Below, one piece after another: positions 26,935-38,452 of a stretch of 64,000 bases of DNA. Position 1 is the first letter of the stretch, and every line of letters starts with the position of its first letter. Under the pieces are notes generated by a model that was not told where the DNA came from, made no database searches, and saw only the letters and a program-made list of their open reading frames with translations. The DNA is from Leptoclinus maculatus (Eukaryota > Chordata > Actinopteri > Perciformes > Stichaeidae). The DNA lies in NCBI GenBank assembly GCA_032191485.1, contig JAVDOI010000007.1:12985680-13049679 (forward strand), in the 5' to 3' direction. The position numbers and the translations under genes were made by a program.

Positions 26935-29021
26935 ATGGTACCAAATCCAACCTAAAAACCCAACGTCAATGTTTCCAAAATGTTTTTTTAGAGGCACTCT
27001 GTACTGGTGGCAAACACTGATCAAGTTACTCCATTATTCATTGAGCTCGCTGCCCAAATACTCATTAATTACTCATGTGTATACACATTGTATGCATGCT
27101 AAGACTTTGACAAATTTGATTTGAGAGATCTGGCCGAGATCATTGTCAAACATTATTTTCCCATTATGGTTTACTGTATTACAGCATAATTCAAAGTGCT
27201 TTATTAATCATCCCAACTGTAAGATATGTATATAGTTCTGATCAGAGTGGATCAGATAGCTAAACCTTCCTTTTTTTTTAACTGTAATGCAGGCTGTCAC
27301 ACTAACACCTGTTCGGTGTCTAGATGTTTTCAGGCTTGTATTTTGATGATTCATACTGTATTCCATAAACGTGCTGCCGGGCAGTGAGATCTAAGCCTCC
27401 CTGCGCTTTTGCTCGAGTAGATGAGCTTACAAGGCACAATCTGGGCTCCAGTCTCTTCGTAATGAGATGGAGATCAGTGATGATAGATCTAACAAAACAA
27501 ACAGCTGTGACCGAGTCGCACGTACACACACACGGTCAGCTCTTGTTGAAAACGAGTGAGCGGTAAGAGCTTCATTGTCAAGGCTCAAAATGAATAACAG
27601 GTCAGTGTGGAGAGGCAGTTATTCTATCTGTAGATAAATCGGGATTGAAGCTTTCTATTTCTAAAGTGTTTCAGACACGAAGATTGATGAACAGTCAGTC
27701 CTTGGCATCAAATTGTTATCTGCATGGCAAAGTCTAGTGAAGAAACAATAGATATTAGTTTAAAAAAAAAAATCTAATTTAAGTCCAAAGGTTAATTTGT
27801 GCTCTCCTTAAGCTGTTTAACATTCTCAGTCAACGGCCCATTAAAAAGTCAAGCTAGCACCCTTGCCATGGATGTCCCATTGGGGAATGGATGTGTTTTT
27901 CACTAATACAAGTTTGCCATCTCCCTAAAGGAGCAGTGCAGCATGACAATGAGCCAGTGGGCCTGTTGCTGGGTTCTACACTGGCCCATTTCCATGCAGT
28001 TACTGCTGGGTCATTAAAAATGGATCCTCTCCCCAGATAGTGTCACACAACTTGCAGGAACTTGTGGGAGGGAGAAAAACAAGAGGAGAGAGCAAGTGCT
28101 GAATGCATGAAAGCTGCAATAAGGCCCAAACATTTAACCCTCTGATCCCTGGCAACATTTTGAAATACACTTTAGACTTCCCAATCTAAACCCCGAACTC
28201 TGCTTTGTGGATTTTATCCACCTCTCACACGCACAGATTCTTAAAAAAAGGCATAAAACAACTTAATTTACCTTTGTGTAGACTGTCTAGATATATCAAT
28301 AGTCTCGCAGTCAGAGGTCACATCACAGTATTTTGTCTTCAATTTTGTAGAATTACTCATACTTAAAGGATAAATATTTAGTCTTCATGATTTCAATCAG
28401 TATAGCTAAAAAAAAAAATGTCATGAGACAGCTCTGTATCTCATTCCCACTGCCAGTCTCAGGATGCCACATGAAGATCCTTCCTCCCTCAAAATTTGCC
28501 TCCCCCAACCTGTTGGATTCTAGGCCAAACGATGTAGGCCATGCCCCTAATGCCCCGAATGCCTTCCTACGGCTGTAACATCACTCACCTCATGGCTCAG
28601 CATGACCTCAATTTCTCACAGTGTGGTTTTGTGAAAGACAGAAACAAAGACTGATGCAGTTTTGCTTGGAGTGCCTCTGGAGCATCTATTTCTGGGAGAA
28701 GTCTTTTATCTTACAGTTGGTTGTATTATGTTCTTGAACATCTTCTGTGGTGGGAGTGCACAGGCTAAATCTCATATATTGCAATGTCTGATATATCTAT
28801 TTCAAATACAGACACAGTTAGTTATCACAAACACAACAGTTGCAATGATTGTGACTGTAGCACAAGTCAGTGAAAGGCTTGCAATTATAATTGAAGGAGA
28901 AAGTTCTTGTAATTTAATAATAGATGTCATTAGACTGTGAGGGAAAGGAGTTAGCACAACAGCCCAAGACTCTGCCAAATACAATATCTAATGCTAGTTC
29001 CGTTTGGTTTCTTTCCTCTGC

Positions 29022-29755
29022 TGGATTCAAAGTCGCACACTATACTAGCAGTACATACTGATTTGGCCAAAATGTAGCATCTAGCATGTAGTATGCAAAC
29101 AAAAGCAAAATCTGCAGTGTGCCAGGATTTGGAAAAAATCTCCAGTATGCATCGGACCGGTCTACATCGCCTACTGTATCCCACAATGCAAAGCACAACC
29201 CCGCTGTGAGCTGGCTGCAGCAGTAGAGTCTGATTTTAGCCTCTCTCAAGAGATCGGTCTCGTATACAAGAGGCTTTTATTTCCCTGTTTTTGGATGCTT
29301 TGTTTAAATATCATTTCACATACAGTATGTGCATGAGCTCCACGAGCGCCTGCAGAGAAGCAGGCTGTGATACAACATGAAATACAACATGACACTTTTT
29401 AACATTAGGTTTGACTAAAGCTAATACACACTCTAATATTTGTCGGGATATTAGTGCATTTTTGTGTTGCTGTAACTGAAAAAGCATTTTCAGTACATTT
29501 TGTTGGAGCGATATATATTTACACTCTCCCCTTGTTGATGTCTTGTTTCACCGTGAGCTGTTAGAATAAATAGTTCAAGAGGTGGGGAGATAAACCATGC
29601 ATTATCAAAAATTAAAAGCTCAATAATTTGCATACTGCAAAATAAACCGATTCAACGGTTTCATACTGCATACTACTGATGAACCCAGTATGCACAATGT
29701 ACTGTATACTGCATTCTGCCTTCGTCAGTAGTATGCAGTTTTGAATACAGCCCTA
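29022..29755. mobile_element. putative MITE with diverged inverted ends
   Basis: The left end (GGATTCAAAGTCGCACACTATACTA at 29022) and the reverse complement of the right end (GTATTCAAAACTGCATACTACTG, ending near 29755) are similar inverted sequences. Both are followed by further TAGTATGCA-like words repeated on both sides of a non-coding interior. This layout fits a non-autonomous DNA transposon. Boundaries are approximate and no target duplication was identified. Confidence 0.5.
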
Positions 29756-31769
29756 GTCCTACCAGGATTGAGGGTTGACAGAAGTTTGACGTCTCTGCGT
29801 CACCGATGCTAACGCTTGATGGTGAAGAAATACGTCCAAAACATATGGAGGCTTTGGAGTTGTTTAGAGGCACCCTTGACGGAGCTGTTGTGAGTAATGA
29901 CAGTCACCTCACATGCAATTTGACGGATTACTTGTGAGTAATTAGTAAAGTAATGCAATTACTTTACTTGCAATAAAGACAAATTGCAGTCAGATGGGTG
30001 AGCTGCAGCAGCAGCAGCACCAAAATGTCAGAAAATTGGTTTTAGATAAAAAAAATACCGTATGACTGTGTGTGCATGTTTCCATCCATCTAATGTACCT
30101 CCTGCCATTATCTTTACTTTTAGATCAACAACTAAGTTAAAGCATCAAAAGAGACACTACTGTATTACAGAAAACTAGTATTGTTATAAGATACTATGGT
30201 GGATTTGACAGCAGCAGGTTTTTTGGGTTATATCTTTCAGAGCAACATGAAACAGAGAACCTGTCGATTTGCCACGTATCCGTTCTGTCAAACAGCCAAC
30301 AACAAAGCATATCAGGAAGATACTGGAATGCCGGAAGCTGTTTGTGTGTACGCGTGTGGAGAATGAGGAGTATTTGTGTGAGCATGTGCAGTGGCACGAG
30401 AGCATGGACTCTCCGTGCCCGAGTTTCCCGTTGCTCCCATGAGAGTCTACTCAAACTACCACCTTTGCCTCATCAAAGTCAAAACACACGCGACAGTCAA
30501 TTAATTCAGCCGGCTCTATTTGATCCTTTTCCAATGCAGGGGCAAGAACACACAGAGCGCTGCGTGGAGCCACTGATAATGAGTTGGAAACACAGGGCTT
30601 TGTCTTTGAAACACTTCCAACATGAGAAAAAGTACGTGTAAAAGTTTGATGCGTGTAATTTGCAATGTTTTCTGTAGCGGATATTTAAAAATAAACCGGC
30701 ATGGAGCTAGTACTTACAATGCTTCATGCAGTGATCAATGAATTCCGTATGGAATGATTGATGTGGTTATCTCTCTCTTATGGTTCCTGGCATGTATAAT
30801 GATAATATTATAAGGAAGAACTATATACAGCTTCATTAATTCCTGTTTGCAGTATTCTGACTCGCTGCAGCAGCATAGACCATTCTCATAGGACACGGCA
30901 TTGCACACATCAGCCACTGCAAAGCTCACACATCACCGTGACTCATTTAAATGCCAGTGTAAACACAGTTTATCATCAGAAGCCAATCCGTGACTGCAGG
31001 GTATCTGACAAACCAGCCAAAAAACAACCTCACACAATCAGACAATGTTCAACCACAACAGACAGAAAGAGCTCAACAAGGTTCCCAGTCGGCCTTTGAT
31101 CTGTCACTCATCTCATCGTGTGCACTGTGTTGCAGTAAGCGTGAATGACGGCCACATCCTCAGCCTCGTTTCACAACATTGAGGTCTAATCAACACGGAA
31201 CAAACAAGAGCCAAACAACGCAGCCAAACAAAACAGCAACAGCATTAGGCTGCAGTGTGTGAGAGCGTGTCGCATCTTGTCGGCTTAACGCTGACGTGGA
31301 ATTATTCCGTTTTTTGTTCTAACACTGCCAAAAGTAAACGGCGAACAGACGATCGCTGCTCCCGGTCTTCTTCTAATAGGGATCTATCAGGTTTATTGTT
31401 GCTTCGTGTCTTATCAGTGTGTTTGAGGGGAGGCGAGGGGGGAATAAATGAGGCTGCTCTTGCAAATTGTGAGGAAGAGATTGATGAATTGTGGAAAGAA
31501 AGCTATCAGCAACAGAGTCTATTAGTTTTTGGACCTTATAGTGGAAAAACAACCCAGACGTGTAGCAGTAATGAGGCCCCGGACGTACCTGCCTCACTAA
31601 GGCCAATGATCCACCTGGGTACCTGACACACTGTGAGCCCACTGACTTTGATTGGATACACAGAGGCACAGTATGACTGTTATGCGTGTGTCTCTGTGTG
31701 TGAGTTTTTGCTCAAAACCACCACAAGGTACCTAATACGCAGTTTTGTCCTTCTGCCAGTATCCCTGCA

Positions 31770-32020
31770 TTTAGTTTAATCCGTACAAAAACTGAATTGT
31801 GAAAACAACAAGTTGCGTATCTACGTGGAGGTAATGTGCTGGACTGTTTCATGGAGCAATAACTCCATGAAGTCTTCACTGGTTACCTGGCAGTTTTACA
31901 GGGACATCAAGACAACTGTTTCCCCCTGTTTCCAGTCTTTATGCTAAGCTAAGCCTCTCTCAACGGTTGCTCCATATTTACCACACAGATGTGAGAGTGG
32001 TGCCGAATTTCTAACTTTTT
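31770..32020 (+). repeat. dispersed repeat, 'AGTCTTTATGCTAAGC' family, copy 4
   Basis: Best-preserved copy. TTTAATCCGTACAAAAACTG, GTGAAAACAACAAGTTG, ATGTGCTGGACTGTTTC, the CCCCCTGTTTCCAGTCTTTATGCTAAGCTAAGC region, CCATATTTACC and AGATGTGAGAGTGGT occur in the order known for the family. Confidence 0.7.
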
Positions 32021-33959
32021 TTTTTTAAGCTTATGAAGGCTATTTAAGTGCTCCACATGGGAAACAAGGATACCTTCCTATGGCGGATGTTATACAGTAG
32101 TATGGTAAAGGTACAGTGGAAGCTATTTGCATGTAAATCCCAAAACACAATAAAATGAGCTGCATAAGGTTGGATGAAAGCCAGAAGATGGTAAACATAA
32201 TTGGATGACATATGAGGCCCTGCCATACAGTATGATAATGACTGAGCAGCTGAAAATGGTTGGAAAATAGAGAGATTGTTTCACAGAGCTCGCATGTCTG
32301 TAGATGACACGGGGATATACTTAGAATAAATACTCCTGCACCTTCAAAAGAGAGATTTTTTTCTGGGCCGGGCAAGGTGTCTGTATACGTTACAGTGGAA
32401 AATATACTGCAGATATCTTGAGGTGAATGATGAATGAACTGCTGTTGGTGGAGATGTTAAGACCCACTCAATGCAACTGCTGAGGAATTATTGTGACAGC
32501 CTTGTAGACACACAAATAACACTGTAGGCTACGGACAGTCATAAATGAGCAGCAGTCACAGTCAACTCTACAAGTGACTAATAAAAGGTGCAGCTTCTCC
32601 TGCTCTGTTGCGACATCATTTGATGTTTGTATAACACATTCGGCTGCATCTGAAGTTTGGCAGATCAACTGGCAGCAATATAACATCAAAGTGAAACTTC
32701 TCCAATCAACAAGATTCTGATCTCAAACCTACTCAAATGTGTCATTAAGTCATATTTCCAGGAAAAAGTTAATCCTTTAAAATAAATCTTCAAAGAGGCA
32801 GTGGTTTCAGTTTGATGGGCAGGATTTTCCTCATTTTAGAGAATGAATAAGCTGACCCATAATAAATGAATATGTGGAAAGCATAGGGCACACTGTCTCT
32901 TCCTAATTCTATGGGAGATAGAGAAATTTGTTCGGCTCTTTAATTAAAATGATATGCTGAATAAGACCATCCAGTATGCAGCAATTTTTATTTGTATGAT
33001 TACAGAGTTAGTCCTGTGAGGGGTTAAATACTGTGTATTGACAATTTACAATATATTCATTAAATTTGTATTTTAATGCTGTACACATCGCTCTAGATTC
33101 AGAAAGGAGCTATGTTTTGATTGCACTAACCAAAAAACAGACACGGAAAGAACTAATGCTAAGCCAAAATCAAACAATTGCACAGGAGAGAGGGTGGGCG
33201 GGCAAATGAAATACAGTTTGAATATTTATTAAATTTGAACTGAATGAATAAGTGAAGCAGCAAATACAACAGTGCTAATCTTTGTTCAGCTGCCCAAGCC
33301 GAATAATAAACTGTGAGCACACAATTAAACAACATCTGACAGTTGTTCCTGTAGCTCTCGCTGTACATTGACGTTAATGAAGTCCGAGCCATTTGCTGCT
33401 TCTGGGTGTTTGTAAGTGTGTAACTGCAGTTCAGAAAGTTCATGTTGCAATGAAAGAGGCAGTATTGCCTAATTAAGCTTCGCAAAGGCTTCTTCTCATG
33501 ATAATGTCTAGCTATTTATGCACACAGAGTCAAAACACATCCCCTAACTACATCAGAGAGGAGGAATAAATGATTGTTACTCTGGACAATGGACTATTAC
33601 CATTATCAGAAAAAACGTTTTTCGGCGGCAATCAGCCGTGTGATGATAAAAGAACAGAAGATACACATCAGAGGGAGAGAAAATTAGGTAATGAATGCGA
33701 TTTCAGTGCATCTGATCCTCTCACTGCTAGACTGAAGAGGAACTACGACCCAGTGAGAAATCCAAGTCATCCACTGCCATTGTCAGAAATGATATACCAC
33801 ACATAGCAGAGCAATTAGACTGAGATCAAAGAACAACTTATCTGTAATCTGCTTGACTGCATGATCAATTGTCTGTGTAGTGAAATATTGATCCTCGTGC
33901 TCTAGCAAGACCCTGACTTTGTGGGCTTGTCAGGTGTTTTTAGGGTGTCCATCCCTTTG

Positions 33960-34165
33960 TTCCAGACTAAAATACCTCAACAACTATGGGATGGACTGCC
34001 GTGACATTTTGTGCAGACATTCATGGTTCCCTAAAGACGAATCCTGCTGACTTTGGTCACCCCCTGACTTTCCATCTAACGCCACCATGAGGTTAACATT
34101 TGTGGTTCGGGTGAAATATCTTCACAACTATTGGATGGATTGTCTTGGACTTTTCATCCAGGTAA
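33960..34165 (-). repeat. dispersed GCTAAC-type repeat, copy C (partial)
   Basis: CTCAACAACTATGGGATGGA, GCAGACATTCATGGTTCCC, GACTTTGGTCACCCCCTGAC, CCACCATGAGGTTAACATTTG and CAACTATTGGATGGATTGTC are complementary to the distal half of copy A. It lacks the GCTAAC-rich end. Confidence 0.7.
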
Positions 34166-34544
34166 CTCAAGGCGTCAACAAGGGATGCAAGATGACATTT
34201 TCTGTGGGGCAACCCCGGAATCTAGCATCACACTGCTCCCCTTGACAAAAACCCAATGGGATTCCACTGGATTTTGGATTATTGCTGAAAATAAGCTCTG
34301 TGGAAAACACAAGTTTATGATACTAACAAGTTTTGTTCAGCAAAATGAACAACACTTTTATGATTTTTTTTTTAAGCTTGAATGCAATCACTAGAAGCAA
34401 AAAGCTAATGCTGGGATATAAAGAATCTACACCACGAGGCTGTGGAGGCAGGAGGCAGGTTTCAGGACTCATTTCTGCAGCACTCTATTCTTTCACTTAG
34501 TCATTGAAATGTCTCAACATTTCCTTGATTGATTCGTATAAACC

Positions 34545-35240
34545 TTTGTACAAACATTCATAGTCCCCAGATGATGAATCCTGATGACTCACGGGTTGTT
34601 GACTCAACTATTGTATAGATTGCTGTGAAATGTGATCCAGATGTTCGTGTTGCCCAGAAGATGCACTGACATAACTTGGATCCCCTGACTTTTCAGGTAA
34701 ATATGTTAATTTGTCCATTATTCAGGTTGATGACCAAAACCTGCATAACTAATGACATTCCCATCCGTCTCAGCTTTAGCTTTTAGTGCTAATTAGCAAA
34801 TGTTAGCATGCTACCATGCTAAACTATAATGGTGACTCACCATTATAGTGAGTATGGTGACAAACCTGTGCCACAAACTGGCACAGGGAATGTGATAAGG
34901 AGGGAGTCCACGCAAGAGATTCACTTAAAGTAAATAATGTATTAATAAACTAAGGTTAACATAAAGCAAGCAATGGAGTGGGTAGATCAGCCACATCAGG
35001 AATGAAAGAATGCATGGATGTGAGCCGTATGTGCTGTGGAGGTTCTGAAAGTGCTAAACCAAAAGCAATATTGTAATGCAGGGTGAAGAGTAATCAGCTG
35101 ACGACCCTCCATTGTCCGCCACTTGACAGCGGAGGTCGGCCTGGACTTCCTCCAAGATAGATGGAGGGGGCGCCTGCTAATTACCGACATGTGAACATTA
35201 TCTTTGTGAGCATGTTAGCAAGCTACGGTTTGCTCAAACG
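34545..35240 (-). repeat. dispersed GCTAAC-type repeat, copy D, interrupted
   Basis: Left part 34545-34835 has ACATTCATAGTCCCCAGATGATGAATCCTGATG-like text, then GTGCTAATTAGC and ATGTTAGCATGCTACC. The expected continuation (GTGAACATTAT, GTGAGCATGTTAGC) is found only at 35190-35240. About 350 bp of other sequence therefore separates the two parts, starting with a perfect inverted duplication at 34823-34849. Confidence 0.65.
34823..34849. repeat. perfect 13-bp inverted repeat, 1-nt spacer
   Basis: ACTATAATGGTGA (34823-34835), a single C, then TCACCATTATAGT (34837-34849). It sits exactly where repeat copy D is broken by foreign sequence. Confidence 0.9.
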
Positions 35241-35990
35241 TCTAAGATTAGCATTACAGAGCCGCTAATGTGGATGGACACTTAGTCTTGTTTGCTTCGA
35301 TGCAAAGTACATGACTACCTGCGCAGCTATCATGTTTATTCGCCCAGATTAACTTTACATAACTTTACATAATGTCCAGGTTTTCTTGCATTTTGCGGGT
35401 AACAGGTATTTGTGCGTATGATGGCTCTAGGTGTGGGCACCAAAACTAGGATCTTGGCAGGTTCCTGATGTCTACTGGTGCCGGGAGACTGTCTGCCAAC
35501 CCTCTCTACTGAATAATGTAACAAGTGGTGTGGGTGGCAGTGAGAGATGGCCTCTCCTCAAAATAGATTCCGGTGCAAAAGCAGAAGGCTTCAGAGACAA
35601 GATACACTAGCTCACGCTTAGTTATAAAACAGCTCTGACTGCAATGCCATCCTGCAGTCATTAAGAAAACCACTGCAGTTTAGCCAGAATCATGTTTTTT
35701 TAATTTTTTTAATTTTGACAAAATATCTCAAGAGAACATCCTGGTTACGTGTCAAGGGAACACCTGCAATTATTTGTATTAGAGAGGCACAGGTGTCTAA
35801 CAGCTGAGAGAGGAAAGAGAGGCATCAGGGGCAATGATGTATACACGTGAATGTGTGTTTGTTGGGGACGTTCTGCTGCATCCCCGGACAGGGCAGAGCA
35901 GGTGAAGCATATAACAGGCGTGCAAACAGCAGCGAGCTCTGTCACTGCCCCTCCGGTCAATGCGACAGGAGTGGTCACTTCCTCACACTA

Positions 35991-35991
<1 letters not shown>

Positions 35992-36077
<86 letters not shown>

Positions 36078-36091
36078 GTGTGCGTGTGTGT
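35992..36091 (+). repeat. (TG)n microsatellite, about 100 bp
   Basis: TG array with two CG interruptions near its 3' end (TGCGTG). It lies about 720 bp upstream of the prmt8 start codon and may be near the promoter. Confidence 0.95.
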
Positions 36092-36813
36092 AACCTGAGT
36101 ACAGAGCGTCCTCGCTCTTCAACAGGGAGTGAACCAAACTCCAACTTTCTCTGGCCAGGCAGCGTTCAGCACTTTGCGAGGATGGAGAGCAAAAGCTTCC
36201 AGAGGAGTTCCATGCAAAATAAAGAGTAAGGTGGGGGGGCCATTATTGATGTGGCAATAAGAAATCCGTGGGCACGTTTTAAGAGTGATCAGATTTCCGT
36301 GCATGTAGGCTCTCTGTGGCACTCTTGCGAGGCAGCAGCAGCGGACGAGGCGCTATTTTTAGAAACGCGGTAGAGGAATCAATCAAACTGCGACTTAAGC
36401 TGTGTTTTCATGATAGTCTGCTGCTTTTAGTGCCGCAATCTTCTGGGACTCATGTCTGCGCTCAAAGGGTCAAGGGGACGGGACGGTGCATTTCCATCAG
36501 TCTGATCTCTGATGCCAAATGATGCCTTTTTCTCTCGTGCTCTCCAGGAATGCACACCGGTGGACCTCAAACTTTTGCACCATGGAATCCGCTACACATG
36601 ACGGCAACAGCGGCTGCACTGCTTTTGGGATCTCGTGTAGTTTCGTGTCTTTTCCCAGTCTTAATATTTCTAAAGAACACTGCAGTTTGGGATGTGAATG
36701 ACAATTGTTATTGAACGATACAGAACTAAGGAGAACATCGTTGAGGCGCATACTATTTCCTCATCCTCGTTACTTCTATCAAGTGTTGAGCGCATTCTTT
36801 TTTTCTGGCTCCT
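36092..36813 (+). promoter_or_regulatory. prmt8: presumed prmt8 promoter / 5' UTR region
   Basis: Region directly upstream of the prmt8 start codon. No clear TATA box or initiator could be fixed, so the transcription start is unknown. An in-frame TGA at 36787 shows that the ORF cannot extend upstream from Met1. Two upstream ATG frames exist (36519-36701 and 36698-36886) and would matter only if transcription starts before them. The assignment rests on position. Confidence 0.4.
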
Positions 36814-36882
36814 ATGGGAATCAAACACTCATCCCGCTGCATGCTCCTCAGGAGAAAAATGGCGGAGTCTGAGAGCATTGAG
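36814..36882 (+). CDS. prmt8: prmt8 coding exon 1
   Basis: Residues 1-23. The start is ATG at 36814, chosen because Gly2 must follow Met1 for N-myristoylation and an in-frame TGA lies at 36787. MGIKHSSRC matches the PRMT8 signature, followed by LLRRKMAE. A second in-frame ATG (codon 16) would lose the acylation signal. The Kozak context is weak at -3 (C) but has G at +4. Ends in phase 0 before GTAAGT. Confidence 0.96.
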
Positions 36883-38409
36883 GTAAGTGTGAGAGAGACA
36901 CCTTATTATACAAATATACATAAGAGGGCTCTGTCAGAGTCCTGCAGCCTGTTTACCTTTAGTAGAAGTTGCATCCCGGACAAAATGCAGAGTCCGTCCG
37001 GATAGTGAGACAGCAGCCTGAGTGATCAAATATAGGCTGCATCTCTGCAAGGATGTTAAAATAAAACATTTTGTGCAGAGCAACATCGAGTAGCCTACAC
37101 TTGAAAAAAAAAAAAATCAAGCATATTTTTATTGGTCTAGTTTTTTAACCGTGTAGCTCCCAAGGTTAGAGTGTTGTGCGGTGTGATTTCACTTATATTT
37201 TAGAAGATGGGACAGTGGCAGGACGTTAGATCCGTCCCCCATGCCCACTCGTTTTTATCGGATAGGGGTCCCCACAGACCGCGTCGAAAGAAATCTAAAT
37301 ATATTATAATGCATTTGCATGAAGACAACCCGTTTAAATCAGGAAGACGCTGTGAGGATGATGAGGCTGAACGGGGCAGAGTGTGCTGCTGAGATCAGAA
37401 TGACTTGCGCTGTCCAAGGTGCTGCAGCACCCCGCAGACCAGACGTCACGGAGAACGCTGGGACTTGTATGGAGCAGCTGTTTTTTTGGGGGGGGGGGGG
37501 GGGTAAGCTGAAGACGTGATGAGTCTGATAATGCATTTTCCCAAATGCACATTATATGATCTACATTATTTCACGTTTCATTGAAGAATTCATCCAATGT
37601 AGCTTTTTTTTTTGTTAGAAATTCTGAGCAACACCACATGAGCCCATTTTTTTACAGTGCCACATCTGTATTCACAATGTGACTGCTGAGGGATAACTAA
37701 TGCTGAAAAGATACAAACACCCTGTGAAGTTGGAGATGGCCTCATGTTGCTATATATTAATGATTATTCATCAAAAGAAAAGAAAAAAGTTACCTCAAAG
37801 CAAGTTTATTCATGGGCGAAGCATCCCTCAAACTCTCAACATTTAGTCAATGCGCTCACGTGGGAGGGCAGCAGGCAGCTGACACATTACGATAAGAAGA
37901 CACTGGATGGATGGATGGATGGATCTCTGCCTTCCTCTGCTCTCTGCTGCTTTGGAATGTGTGTTCTCAGAGGCACCTAAGTGCCGTAATGGCAGAGGAC
38001 CAAACAGATTATCTTTCCTGACATTGATGCTGATTTCCTTCGACTTTATCACAGTAAAAAAGCTCTTCCTGCTGTAGGCCATTATCGCCTTTAAGTCAGC
38101 TATTGTTAGGGTCATAACCTCTGGGCGAAGAGAGAAACCTCCCCTCTCACTGCAGCCACGTGCTTCTCGTCCGTTTCCAAAACAAAACAGAATCAGAATC
38201 AGAATCAGAATCAGCTTTATTGGCCATGTATGCGTACGCATACATGGAATTTGACTCCGGTTTCCACTTCGCTCTCGATGTACATACACGAATTTACAAT
38301 AAACAAGAAAATATATATATATATAAAAAAGGGCAGCAAAAAAACAACATATGTAGGTATAAACATTTAACAATATGTACAATATAAGTATAAACATATA
38401 TACAAAAAA

Positions 38410-38452
<43 letters not shown>

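Larger units (their letters stand above)
24486..28990. other. gene-free upstream DNA
   Basis: No supported exon. Contains a 23-G run at 26161-26183, a (CA)n array at 26886-26931 and otherwise unique-looking sequence. The block 25030-25330 is repeat-free, but conservation cannot be judged without alignment. Confidence 0.5.
29756..35990. other. gene-free upstream DNA
   Basis: Holds dispersed repeats at 31.77-32.02, 33.96-34.16 and 34.55-35.24 kb. No coding feature is recognised. It is the proximal upstream region of prmt8, so distal regulatory elements may lie here, but none can be identified by eye. Confidence 0.5.

Noticed and set aside
31255..31626. 123-codon frame on the + strand upstream of prmt8
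   Set aside because: No recognisable domain, and an overlapping frame of similar size occurs on the other strand.
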